A DNA stretch of 64,000 bases from Siphonodentalium dalli (Eukaryota > Mollusca > Scaphopoda > Gadilida > Siphonodentaliidae). The position numbers and the translations under genes were made by a program. Of the stretch, positions 1-10,290 are shown in pieces. Position 1 is the first letter of the stretch. Every line of letters begins with the position of its first letter. The stretch lies in NCBI GenBank assembly GCA_032622095.1, contig CP136066.1, positions 45,089,835 through 45,153,834 of the forward strand. Direction: 5' to 3'. The notes under the pieces were generated by a model that saw only the letters and a list, made by a program, of their open reading frames with translations, made no database searches and was not told where the DNA came from.

Positions 1-270
1 TGGCGGTGGGTATCCTGTGAAAATATTTCCACCCGTCAAAAACCGCCACAAACAGAAAGAACAACAAAATGTAGACAGACTTTGTCCGTATACAAATAAG
101 AAATATCGCATAAACAGTATGTTATTGTCATATATTTGACCATTGTTATGTAAACAAAAGCATAAAAAGTAACTTTTCTGGTGTTTGTTTATATTATGAT
201 GGTAAACATAAAGAGCGTTCTTTGTTGGTGAATTCCTGATATGGAACGAATAAAGAGCGTTTATGCCATT
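1..270 (+). repeat. Interspersed repeat, copy 1, cut by window edge
   Basis: This stretch is a diverged reverse complement of 47378-47638. Both share the blocks TGGCGGTGGGT, TTTGTTTACAT-like T-rich segments and the phrase ATAAAGAGCG near the inner end. Similar ATAAAGAGCG phrases occur near 6110 and 46640. No open frame is convincing, and the element class is not recognised. Confidence 0.6.
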
Positions 271-656
271 TGTGTGTGATTAGCCAGCAGCATTGTGCTG
301 TCTTATGTAACACAATCAGGCTCTTGCTTAGGTAAAATATAGTAAATCTTTATGATAACATGCTGTTAACGCGATGGTCATGGTATATATGAACGAAACT
401 GTTTGCGTTTTAATGCTTTTCTGTTTACGGTGATTGGAACAAATATGAATATTTTCGACAACTAAGGCCTCACGTGCCTTTAACGACTGAACATTATAAA
501 TTATATATTTAGTCAATCTCTCGAACAAATCCATAAAAAATTGTTACCTTACATGAGACATGGATCGTTGTTAATCGCGTGATTGGAATAGTAGTGGTCT
601 ATTACAGCGGAAATGACGGAGCCGTTAAAGTGTGTGTGATGTGAGGGTGGCCTCAC

Positions 657-819
657 ACGCCTGTCTGGAACACTGACAGAGCCCAACCTCCTCCACACTT
701 CTGGTTCCCGTCTCCTGGGCAAATAAAGTCACATGATGATTCAGGAAGGCGTCCATATCTACCATAGCTCATTCCACAGAAACACTGCTTCCCGATCTGC
801 ACGCCAGCATAAGGATATC
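657..819 (-). CDS. Gene 1 exon: second half of a WSC domain
   Basis: This exon encodes the second half of a WSC domain, a cysteine-rich extracellular module that binds carbohydrate in several families. The residues read GYPYAGVQIGKQCFCG, then a YG-rich loop, CDFICPGD, and CGGGWALSVF, the expected end of the domain. A polypyrimidine-AG acceptor (ttttcag) lies just before base 819, and a GTGAGG donor lies at about 656 (a GTGTGA two bases upstream is the alternative). It begins in phase 1. The phase-1 exon at 25731-25868 ends in CATQG and supplies exactly the missing first half, so the two are consecutive exons across a 24.9 kb intron. The gene continues past the left edge. The WSC call is strong; the exact donor base is not settled. 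Confidence 0.85.
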
Positions 820-1229
820 CTGAAAAATGACCATAAGAAATTAGAATATGTTCTCCCACATTAAAGCAATGAAATGAAAATTCATTCTGAGCCAGTGTCT
901 TAGTAAATCTGATATATACATACATGCAGACGATAGTTTTCATTTCTGAATAACGTACGATGTTTCTCCTCGAGCACGATATGAATGGCAATTTAAAAGA
1001 AATAGTCATTGCGTCTCACGAGAGGAGAGATATATTTAACAGGGCTGCAACGATGCAAGACAAGACAACTTAGACAAGTTATCTTTCGATTTCTATCGTA
1101 CAGATAGGGTGCCCGCGTAAACAAAAACCGCAGTACTGAAACAGGGACGCCGGCGTCACCCCGGCTGTCCTTGCCGTCGATTCCAGAGCTAGCGGAATTA
1201 GGTACGTTGATGTCATCCCGGCGTTCATG

Positions 1230-1478
1230 CCAGCGACTTTTTGGTGGAGATGGACACACTTCCACCAAGGAAACCGGAATACAATCACATCTCGGTGTCC
1301 TCCATCTCCACCACCATCACCAACAACAACAACAGCGAGTCCACAAACAGATGTGGATCTGGCTGCTGTAATTAGACTAATGAGCGAGCTGGTGGCTGCT
1401 TCTAACATCCAAAGTAGTGCAGCGGCCAAACGCCAAAAGTGGTCGGGTACCCCTACCCACGGTAGAACAAGTTAAAAC
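1230..1478 (+). pseudogene. Possible C-terminal coding remnant ending TPTHGRT, copy 1
   Basis: A plus-strand frame reads Pro/Thr-rich sequence, then a helix-like segment (VIRLMSELVAASNIQSSAAA), then KRQKWSGTPTHGRTS and a stop. A second locus at 15450-15595 ends the same way (SAAAK, then TPTHGRTN and a stop), and the DNA stays alike for about 40 bases past the stop. Conservation of the final residues suggests a real protein C terminus, probably from a repeated gene or transposon. I do not recognise the family. Copy 1 is followed at once by a foldback MITE. Confidence 0.35.
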
Positions 1479-1505
1479 CAACTTTTTTTGAAGGAGAAAT
1501 ATATA

Positions 1506-2113
1506 AATTGGTGGTGGCTATTGTCAAATAGACGATGAACGACACCCACCAGTGACTTTTTCCAGAAATTAACGATTTTGGCAAAGCGAAGCCTGTGGCT
1601 ATGTCCTAACTTATTTTCCCACATTGTTGGTGTTAAAATTACTACATCATACCATATCTCTACCTGATATGCAAAAGTGTTGGTTCATTTAGATTTTCCT
1701 GCCATTTGGAGCAGAAACATTTATGTTTTGCTGAAAAATCGCTCTTTTTCACAAAAATAATATTGTTCAAACATTATCATTCAAACGTATATTGTAATAA
1801 TGCCGAAATATTTAATCCATATGATGTAGTAGTAATCTGACAAGCATATGAAGAAAGCAGTTAACAGTTAAGTGCGATTTTTCAGCAAAAAATAAATGTT
1901 TCGGCTCCAAATGGCAGGAAAATCGATATTAACAAACAATTTTTTCATATCAGGTATAGAGGTATGGTTTGATTCTCTAATTTTAACCCCAACAATGTTG
2001 GCAAATATGTTAGGACATAGCCACAGGGCTCGCTTTACCAAAATAGTTAATTTCTGGAAAAAGTCACTGGAGGGTATCGCTCATCGTCGATTTGACAATA
2101 GCCACCACCAATT
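1506..2113. mobile_element. Foldback MITE, about 608 bp
   Basis: The ends are inverted repeats starting AATTGGTGGTGGCTATTGTC on the left and ending GACAATAGCCACCACCAATT on the right. The arms run about 240 bp each (1506-1750 and 1870-2113) at roughly 85-90 percent identity by eye, with an AT-rich middle of about 120 bp. No coding capacity. A clear target duplication was not found. The longer frame through the right arm is a by-product of the repeat. Confidence 0.7.
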
Positions 2114-2151
2114 CCGTTATTTTTCACTATCATTTTCGTCAACAGTATATA

Positions 2152-2722
2152 CACTGTCGGATACCCGTTTAGGTTCGGACATTCCAAGATGGCGGCGCCC
2201 ACTAACGCAGATAAACGGTAATTGTATATATTGTCTCCAAGCAGCAATCAACAACATCTTTCGGTGATACACCTTGAAACAGTTATGTAGGAATTTGTAT
2301 GCCCAACACATACGTAACACGCCTTTCGCATGAGAGGCATGTGAATTGTTGTATTTGGCGTGTCAAGTCGTCATAATTTTTAGAAATTTTATCGAGGCGG
2401 CGAAATGTTCGCTTTTTCGTATTTTTCTGGCCCTGGGCTCATGCATCCGCAAATTTATGTATTGTTGTGGGTAGATTAGGTCACCACACATCTTCGGAAT
2501 GCAAAACCGGCGATATTTTTATTGTCTAACTCCGAAAAACGACCTTTGAAATTTTCAAAATGTTCAGGTTCGGATTCGCAACATTCGCAATGATTTTGTT
2601 CAGGTTCAGACATAATTTTCGTTCAGGTTCGGACAAATTTGGTTCAGGTTCGGACGCATCAAAAACTTCGCATAAAAATGACACGCCGAGGTACAGTCGC
2701 GTTCTTATTGCGTTTTTGTGCA
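2152..2722 (+). repeat. Terminal inverted repeat, left outer copy
   Basis: It begins CACTGTCGGATACCCGTTTA, followed by TTCGGACATTCC and the YY1-type AAGATGGCGGC, and ends in a run of TTCAGGTTCGGAC-like units (about five copies, 2565-2660). The same sequence occurs inverted at 18819-19389, directly at 15623-16200, and partly inverted at 14664-15026 and 5377-5547. It is the shared end of every unit in the palindrome. Confidence 0.8.
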
Positions 2723-2837
2723 TTTGGTTATCTTCCATTCGTAAAAGAAACGGTAAATGGGGAACACGAGGCATGGTTTTAGCCCACTCGTGAATAATTT
2801 GGGCGGACTTTCTTATTTTATTCGTGTGAGATGTATG

Positions 2838-3504
2838 CACAGTTGTTGGAAACTTGTCAAAAAAACCGAAAAGATATGTCACCACCACTACTTATTAATA
2901 TAATTGACAAGTAGGGAAAGCTACTGAGCCCACCCATCTCCCATAAAACCATTTCACCGCTCGTTTCGTGTTCAATTGCATCAATAAAACCATTAATTTC
3001 AGAAAAGTACCAATAAAACATATATTTCTTTTCATGTTTACCGTAAGTGCAGTAGAAAATTATCACTTTATAATTACTTTTATCGTATACAACATCCGAA
3101 AACAACTGTGCAACTGTGGGCTGACGATTCCACGAGTCGCCATCCGAGAGTCAAGGGCAGATAATTTCAAATGCTATTATCTGCGCTTGACTCTCGGATG
3201 GCGACTCGTGGAATCAGCGAGCCGCTGTTGTTTGGGAAGTTGTATACGATAAAAGTAATTATAAAGTGATAATTTTCTACTGCACTTACGGTAAACATGA
3301 AAAGAAATATATGTTTTATTACTAGGATGTGGTACTTTTCTGAAATTAATGTTTTTATTGATGCAATTGAACACGAAACGAGCGGTGACATGGTTTGATG
3401 GGAGATGGGTGGGCTCAGTAGCTTTCCCTACTTGTCAATTATATTAATAAGTAGGGGTGGTGACATCTCTTTTCGGGTTTTTTGACAAGTTTCCAACAAC
3501 TGTG
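2838..3504. mobile_element. hAT-like foldback MITE with 8 bp TSD, left arm
   Basis: The ends are CACAGTTGTTGGAAACTTGTC and its inverse, flanked by direct GATGTATG at 2830-2837 and 3505-3512. An 8 bp target duplication and a CA..TG end fit hAT-derived MITEs. The arms are about 330 bp and nearly complementary, with a tight inner stem around 3124-3222 (GATTCCACGAGTCGCCATCC and its inverse). No coding. The mirror copy sits at 18037-18703 with the inverted TSD, so it inserted before the arms were duplicated. Confidence 0.85.
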
Positions 3505-3598
3505 GATGTATGCGATCACTTGATTCCCCTCCACATCCACATACGATGCCACGAAGGTCGCCGCTCGTAGATGAGCAGATAACTGTCCATATTATAAG

Positions 3599-3689
3599 TT
3601 ACACGGCTTTTTAGGGGGATACTGTGTGGTATATGCCCCGGTAGAGGCTCGTATCCCCCGAGGCGATCCCCCATCAACAAGCCGTGTAA
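3599..3689. repeat. Short hairpin element, left arm
   Basis: The ends are TTACACGGCTT and AAGCCGTGTAA, with an inner pair GGGGGATAC/GTATCCCCC around a GGTAGAGGCTC loop. The mirror is at 17852-17942. This resembles other short hairpins here whose loops carry GAGGC/GCCTC (5010-5121, 48863-48958). Function unknown. Confidence 0.5.
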
Positions 3690-3699
3690 TGATGTATTT

Positions 3700-5009
3700 A
3701 CCCCCAGTCTCTATTAACAATATATTCACAGGCATAAAGCGCAGAAACGAGCCACGAACAGTAACTCTATTTTGTTGATTGATTGATTGATTTATTGCAT
3801 AAGTCACATAACAGTGAAACAAGCAAAACGTATATACACTATGTACACATTAGATTATACGATGAATGTGATTATATAGCTGTTCCCACAATTTGCCCAT
3901 AAATACTTGCTGATAGATAGACAATATATACCATGTTTTGTATCAATGATTGGATGATATATTTGGGTATTCACACGAAACATATTCTTTTCAATATAAG
4001 CCTTATGTGTTTTGCCTCATTTCTAAATGTTGAATCCAGTTACAAGTTAACCATTTGTCACACGACTATTATGCAGGACTATTAATTAGAGCCCGAACAT
4101 GTTGCGTTCTATTCAGCACTATGCGAACATAGAGAATACCTATGGTTTGCCGAATAACACCTAATATATTATTCGAGAAACCATATGTGTTCTCTTTATG
4201 TTATGCTTATGGTAAGCATTCTGCAAAACTACAAGTATTTGTTTATCGAAACAAGAATTTAGAAGCCGAAGTAGCGAAACTTATGCAAACAATATCAGCT
4301 GTCCCGTTGGCAAATTAAGCATCTCTAAATTTTGGTGGAAAATTTCCTTCATGCGCTTAAGAGAATAGTGCCTACACAATGGTTCAATATTACACACAGA
4401 AACCCAATTAACAAATAACTGAATACGTAATAAAACGGGATCATTTGTTTTTCTTTAGAACTTATCGCAGTAATAATCTATTTTCAGTCTTCCGCGGAAT
4501 TTCGCGTAGTTCCATTGATAATACACGCGTCAATAATTGTGTACCCTATTTTAAACAGAAGTATCTACAGTGAGATAACGTTTGAAAATTATTATCCATG
4601 CCAACGTCCTGACGAAAGAGAGCGCATCGTATGTCATTTAAAATTACAGCTATTTCATAGGGAAACATATAACAAACAACGCTTGTCCCCACACCCGGTT
4701 GTAACTAGCAATCTGATTGACAACAACGTCACGTTTAAATCATGCACCATGTCCCCGTAACTCTTGACAGTGGGCGTAAAAAGCACGTGAAACATCGTGG
4801 TTATGAATTACCCTTGAACTAGCAGTTTCACCAATCGTGACATTGTTCTAGCGCGCTGATATTAATTGACGTCACCTAAAACAGGATCGATAGGTCTGCT
4901 ACTGAATTATTCTTATTGGTGCTGATTGGTGTGAATTTATCTGATAACCTATAAAAAGCACACCACATGGTAGCTATTGATGTGGGACAAAATCGTTAGC
5001 TCCGCCAAC
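3700..5009. other. Arm segment without recognised gene
   Basis: AT-rich sequence with a GATT/AATC microsatellite near 3778-3792 and no convincing frame; the 81-codon frame at 4515-4760 is preserved in both arms but has no recognisable features. Around 4918-4955 there is ATTGGTGCTGATTGGTG, then CTATAAAAAG, which looks like CCAAT-type and TATA boxes of a plus-strand promoter, with a mirror near 16590. No downstream gene supports it. Confidence 0.35.
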
Positions 5010-5121
5010 ATCGTGGGATACTAGGAGATTTAATACCCGGATGTCTCTTTTTGAAACCCCTTGGCTCCGCCTCGGGGTTCAAAATCGAGAACCAGGTATT
5101 AAATATCCATGTATCCCCGAT
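5010..5121. repeat. Short hairpin element with CTCCGCCTC loop, left arm
   Basis: An imperfect inverted repeat running from ATCGTGGGATAC to GTATCCCCGAT, with inner stem GAAACCCC/GGGGTTC around TTGGCTCCGCCTC. The mirror is at 16419-16530. Confidence 0.5.
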
Positions 5122-5376
5122 ATTTCAGAAGATAAGTATAATACCACTGTTGCTCATATGTAAAATGTAATAATTCCCACTAGCTGGTTTATAGTAGACA
5201 TTTCTCGGGAATATTCAACTATGGCTTTTTTCCCATTAATTCGGAGAATTTACCACCTATATTTGGAAACTTCAGCTGACATATTTAGATATAACAAATT
5301 TAACAATGCATGTTCGTTAATAACACGCACAATAAGATCGCGACTGCACGTCGGCATGTCATTTATAGGTAAGATT

Positions 5377-5547
5377 TTGATGCGTCCGAACCTGAACTAA
5401 AATTGTCCGAACCTGAACCAAATTTGTCCGAACCTGAACGAAAATTGTGTCTGAACCTGAACAAAATCATCGCGAATGTTGCGAATCCGAACCTGAACAT
5501 TTTGAAAATTTCAAAGGTCGTTTTTCGGAGTTAGACAATAAAAATAT
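5377..5547 (-). repeat. Inner inverted copy of TIR repeats, truncated, left arm
   Basis: Five or so TCCGAACCTGAAC-type units are followed by the segment ending AGTTAGACAATAAAAATATC. It is the reverse complement of 2520-2690 and so the start of the inner end of the left flanking unit. It stops at AATATC and joins directly to AGAAGAATAGGGG. On the right arm the corresponding place holds 1.33 kb more (two complete ends and a spacer), so the left arm has lost them by a deletion with short ATAT homology. Confidence 0.7.
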
Positions 5548-5553
5548 CAGAAG

Positions 5554-5627
5554 AATAGGGGCCTCGTTAGCCTCACATCTAAAAATAGAATAGGGGCCTC
5601 GTTAGCCTCACATCTAAAAATAGAATC
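5554..5627. repeat. Tandem duplication, 34-35 bp unit, two copies
   Basis: The unit GAATAGGGGCCTCGTTAGCC followed by TCACATCTAAAAATA is present twice head to tail. The mirror is at about 14585-14655. An AT-rich run with repeated TTTTTTCCAAAAATTA and AATTTCCAAACTTCC phrases follows to about 5860. Confidence 0.6.
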
Positions 5628-6544
5628 TTTGGGGGTCTAAAATTGGTTGTACTAAAATATTCCCAAAATAACAAAACCCAAAAAAAATTTCAAAACTTCA
5701 AAAATTTATTTTTTCCAAAAATTATTTTTTCCAAAAATTATTTTTTCCAAAAAATTTAAAAATTTCCAAACTTCCAAATTATCAAAACCTCAAAATTTCC
5801 AAACTTCCAAATTATCAAAACCCTCAAAATTATTTCTCTAAAAAAAGTTTAAATAAAAAATTTATAACGAGTTTTCGGTTTCTGATAAACTCGATATTAA
5901 AAAATGTCGAATGTTAAATTATTTGCGCGTAATATCTTTCGTAATATTTTTTGTTCAAATATTTTTCAGGAATTTATTAATCGATGTTTAGAAATAGCTT
6001 TATTGGACATTGTGACCATCGATATGAATGCATACATTCCAGTGTTTTATCGGACGCAGTTCATATAATTGTCATACCTGAAAATAGACACCATTACTTT
6101 TACATAAATAATAAAGAGCGTTTATTCTTTACACTCTCTCTATCCCATATGACAGGTGAATTATTGGAAGTTTTGAGATGTACTATGTTCAATCCCTAAC
6201 GGTCGAAAATTGTAATGTGAAATTACAACCCTCCAGAATGAATTGTCATATTCGCTGTACACGCAATCACACGCGACATTGGTGGTAACAATGTGTCTTT
6301 CACACCTTTGCTTTACCAAATAAATTATATTATTTCCCCGGTCACAGTTATATGCTATTCAGAAAACATATCGATTTAATGTCTGAACAAACGGGTTAGT
6401 ATCAATTAAGGTTGATAAACTGTGTCATTCACACGATAATTAGTTAGCCAAAAACATGCATACGTCCAGGACACTCAATTATAGAAATTGCTTTGATGAC
6501 ATTGTTATAACAACATTACGTAATAACCACTTATCGCCCCACAT

Positions 6545-7060
6545 TCATACTTACGCTTTGGACATTTTATCAGTTTATCACGTGATCACTAAATGTGGCA
6601 ATCGGGTATCCACCGATGCCTGCAATATATTATTTATAATAATTGGACTCATTGATCTCACGTGAATAATACTCTTAGTTGTTCCAATAAAATAGTTATC
6701 AAATTCGATCACCAATAGATTTGACTGTGGAATGTAATGACCTTTTAACTTATTTATCGATCTAAAGGGACACTCATTATGAATGAATGTTAACAATACA
6801 AGCGCACGAATGAAGAGCGTTGAACATATACAAAATTACTACACGAATGAATTGAACCTTGAAATTTATATTTCACATCTTACCAACAACAGTTACAGAC
6901 ATAATCATAGTATTATACTGTCTTGCATGTACACACGCTATGACATCATTAAAGGCGGACAATCCACTCACGGTGTGACAACAGATACGGACATAGGCAT
7001 AGTGTTATACAGTCTTCTATGTACCCACGCTATGACACCATTAACGTACATTGGATGTTA
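6545..7060. repeat. Arm-internal repeats A and B, left arm
   Basis: Block A (about 6557-6770, with CACGTGATCAC and CAATCGGGTATCCACCGATG) recurs at 8068-8275. Block B (about 6775-7040, with GAATGAAGAGCGTTGAACAT and ACGCTATGACATCATTAAAG) recurs at 8680-8950 and, shortened, at 8436-8625. The order A-B-minisatellite-A-B-B is mirrored on the right arm (11600-13640). The frames through B are kept in copies only because the copies are young. Confidence 0.6.
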
Positions 7061-7088
7061 GGTCTATGACTCTTGAGTATGCACCAAT

Positions 7089-7787
7089 CAATGAGCAAAT
7101 GAGCAAAAAAATGAGCAAATGAGCAAAAAAATTAGCACATGAGCAAGAAAATGAGCAAATGAGCAAGAAAATGAGCAAGAAAATGAGCAAATGAGCAATA
7201 AAAATGAGCAAATGAGCAAAAAATGAGCAAATGAGCAAGAAAATGAGCAAATGAGCAATAAAATGAGCAAATGAGCAAGAAAATGAGCAAATGAGCAATA
7301 AAAATGAGCAAATGAGCAAAAAAATGAGCAAATGAGCAAGAAAATGAGCAAATGAGCAATAAAAATGAGCAAATGAGCAAAAAAATGAGCAAATGAGCAA
7401 AAAAATGAGCACATGAGCAAGAAAATGAGCAAATGAGCAAGAAAATGAGCAAATGAGCAATAAAAATGAGCAAATGAGCAAAAAAATGAGCAAATGAGCA
7501 AGAAAATGAGCAATAAAATGAGCAAATGAGCAAGAAAATGAGCAATAAAAATGAGCAAATGAGCAAAAAAATGAGCAAATGAGCAAGAAAATGAGCAAAT
7601 GAGCAATAAAAATGAGCAAATGAGCAAAAAAATGAGCAAATGAGCAAGAAAATGAGCAAATGAGCAAGAAAATGAGCAAATGAGTAATAAAAATGAGCAA
7701 ATGAGCAAATAAATGAGCAAATGAGCAAAAAAATGAGCAATAAAATGAGCAAATGAGCAATAAAAATGAGCAAATGAGCAAAAAAAT
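7089..7787. repeat. ATGAGCAA minisatellite, left arm (long allele)
   Basis: Head-to-tail units of about 20 bp, AAATGAGCAAATGAGCAAAA with a variable A/AG/TA spacer. On the minus strand it reads TTGCTCAT repeatedly and stays open in all three frames, giving Leu/Ile/Cys/Ser/Phe/His-rich frames (LLICSF, CSFAHF) that I do not accept as genes. The right-arm allele is about half as long (12773-13107). Confidence 0.85.
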
Positions 7788-9091
7788 GGGGATACCTGTA
7801 TGTAGGCCTATCAGTGGATGAATAGTCTGCCGGAGAAGTACTGTGTAGACAGGTCTTGACGGTAAGAGAGTCAGACGAGAAGTGAAGGCTTGGCTATTAA
7901 AACATAGTAATGCGATAGCGAACATCAAACGAGTCTGCGCACACATATCTGTCAAAAGGATACAATAGCAGTCATTGGTCAATTTATCCCCGGTGTCAGC
8001 TCAGTACCCAATCGGGACGAAGCCGAAGGTCAACTCATTTTTTTTTGTGCTCATTATAGTACGTCACTTGGACATTTTATCAGTTTATCACGTGATCACT
8101 AAATGTGGCAATCGGGTATCCACCGATGCCTGCAATTTATTATTTATAATAATTGGACTCATTGATCTCACGTAAATAATACTCTTAGTTGTTCCAATAA
8201 AATAGTTATCAAATTCGATCACCAATAGATTTGACTGTGGAATATAATGACCTTTAACTTATTTATCGATCTATGTTAGAACATGGTCTTAACAAAAAAC
8301 TTGACCATAACAAAAATTACCTTACATTTATGCATGAATCTAATTAGACCATACGTAAATATTGTCAGCTTATCGTCTGATGAGCAAATCCGATGTTTAT
8401 CAAAAATAGTACAACTTCCAGTTGGTAATTACTCTTACGAATGAAGAGCGTTGAACATATACGAAATTACTACACGAATGAACTGAAATTTATATTTTCA
8501 CATCTTACCAACAACAGATACAGACATAGTCATAGTGTTATACTATCTTACATGTACCCATGCTATGACATCATTCGAAGGGGCAATACACTCAAGGAGT
8601 TAAAGTGACACGAAACAAGGGACGTGATGTAATATTGGTATTTGAATCTTAAAGGAACACAAGACACTCTAAAGGGACACTCATTATGAATGAATGTTAA
8701 CAATACAAGCGCACGAATGAAGAGCGTTGAACATATACAAAATTACTACACGAATGAATTGAACCTTGAAATTTATATTTCACATCTTACCAACAACAGC
8801 TACAGGCATTATCATAGGGTTATACTGTCTTGCATATACACACGCTATGACATCATTAAAGGCGGACAATCCACTCACGGTGTGACAACAGATACAGACA
8901 TAGGCATAGTGTTATACAGTCTTCTATGTACCAATGCTATGACATAATTAAAGGGGGATAATACACGCACGGTGTGGAATGTTAAAGTGACACGCGGTAA
9001 GGGACGTGATGTAATATTGGTGAAACCCCCTCCCCCACTTATAGATATATAACGAAGACGAGAATAACATGTTGATGAAGTTTATTGAAAT

Positions 9092-9694
9092 TTAATCATT
9101 GTCTGAATCTTCGCCCGTTAGATTTACTGCTAAGAGTTTCTTGAATTTTCTCATCGCTTCATCCGCAGCCCATTCATTATTATATCCGTGTTTGGTCAGT
9201 TTGACCATTTTCTTCACGATAGCGTTATGTATGCGGGATGTTTTCAATCGATGCTGGTATTCTATCAATCGTCTGTAACTTTTGAGAAAGAGAGAAAACT
9301 CTGTGTCGATGCGTTCTAGCTGAGCTTTTCCATCATCCTCTTCTCCCGACACGCCCTCTTCTTCCATCAGTTGATCAAACTTATCAGACAATGCTTTCAC
9401 ATCATCGATGACGCGTTTCATCATACTTTTGAATGTGTTCATCTCATTGACGCATCGCGCAGCTTTCTTACGGCCGAATACCGTTCTACTACCGGCGATA
9501 GTATCATCCTCTGAATCTGATAGAGTTCCCCGTTCATCTTCATCTGAATCTAGACCCGCTTCGTCAGATTCATCGGTATCTTCTCCGAAGAGAGTTGGTT
9601 TTGTCTCGGACATAACTCCGTGTTTAATCTGTTTATGTCTTTGTAGATTGTAGTTCGTCGATAAAATAATGCCACATAAATCACACCCGTGCAT
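9092..9694 (-). CDS. Zinc-finger ORF2 of the palindrome, left copy (200 aa)
   Basis: One C2H2 finger at the N terminus (C4, C7, H20, H25; spacing C-x2-C-x12-H-x4-H) is followed by a strongly acidic Asp/Glu/Ser stretch (about 38-75), then a mostly helical, charged region with coiled-coil character and an acidic tail GEDSDND. Its ATG overlaps the last 14 bases of ORF1 in the +1 frame, so the two may be made by frameshift, re-initiation or separate translation. AATAAA lies just past the stop (9081-9086, minus). The right copy differs in at least one residue (Val versus Met in HNAI-KKM). The layout of finger, acidic linker and helical C terminus recalls accessory C2H2 proteins of Polinton/adinto-like elements; that resemblance is inference. 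Likely a nuclear DNA-binding protein encoded by a mobile unit. Confidence 0.65.
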   Translation of the reverse strand: MHGCDLCGIILSTNYNLQRHKQIKHGVMSETKPTLFGEDTDESDEAGLDSDEDERGTLSDSEDDTIAGSRTVFGRKKAARCVNEMNTFKSMMKRVIDDVKALSDKFDQLMEEEGVSGEEDDGKAQLERIDTEFSLFLKSYRRLIEYQHRLKTSRIHNAIVKKMVKLTKHGYNNEWAADEAMRKFKKLLAVNLTGEDSDND

Positions 9695-9771
9695 TATCGC
9701 GAATTATTGGAAGAACCATCACTCTTATAAGTAGTTGTTGTTGTTGTTGTGGCTGATGTGGCTGATGATAC

Positions 9772-9802
<31 letters not shown>

Positions 9803-9890
9803 CTGAAGGTGTGTGTTTAACTTTGATATGACGCTTCAAACTATCTTGCCAAGCATAGACACTTAAGCACTCTTCACATTGATACTTCAT
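9681..9890 (-). CDS. Zinc-finger ORF1 of the palindrome, left copy (69 aa)
   Basis: A small protein starting MKYQCEECLSVYAW. It holds one C2H2 finger (C5, C8, H21, H26), then a glutamine run of 10 from residue 31, HQP repeats, a second short Q run, and a hydrophobic end. A TATA box (TATTTATATA on the plus strand, 9935-9944) lies about 45-54 bases upstream, giving a short leader. Finger spacing and the residues around it match those of ORF2, so the pair may once have been, or may still be, a single two-finger protein read through a +1 shift. The right copy has 12 glutamines here. Confidence 0.6.
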
Positions 9891-10254
9891 TTTCCTATAT
9901 AATCAGTGAAATCGAGCGTTCTTCTATGCACCTATATTTATATAGAACAGAAACAAGGGAAACGTGGTGGACTAGTTAACTAGTTCAGGCTGTCGTTCAC
10001 AACGTCTCTTATTGTTGTTTGTACTGGATACAAATTTATCACATTAGCTACAATACAACCTACCTATCCAAATGTCAATGCAATTATGAGTGATTTCAAT
10101 ATGAACACTCTATTATATAGATATGTGTAACCTGGTGACTGACATGATGATACAGTTATGCACTAAATAATGGACTGCTTAACCACAGCAGAATTATAGG
10201 TAACTTTTCAGGAGTTAGTCGGAAATATGGCTTGTTGCCATTCATCGGAAAGCT

Positions 10255-10290
10255 CTCACCGCCGCCGGCGGCGGCGGCGGCGGCGGTGAG
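10255..10290. repeat. GC-rich hairpin loop at the palindrome centre
   Basis: CTCACC and GGTGAG flank 24 bases of GCC/GGC triplets. The stem continues 6 bp into the run, leaving about 12 bases of GGC repeats as the loop. It is the only GC-rich spot in an AT-rich region. Confidence 0.9.

Noticed and set aside
1896-2267. 123-codon plus frame
   Set aside because: Runs through the MITE arm and the element TIR; no conservation as protein.
7041-7982. Long minus-strand frame of 313 codons (and two overlapping ones)
   Set aside because: It is the ATGAGCAA minisatellite read in three frames; composition and period explain it, and the right-arm copy has a different length.
9408-9653. 81-codon frame antisense to the zinc-finger ORF2 (also 10898-11143)
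   Set aside because: A shadow of the real frame on the other strand.
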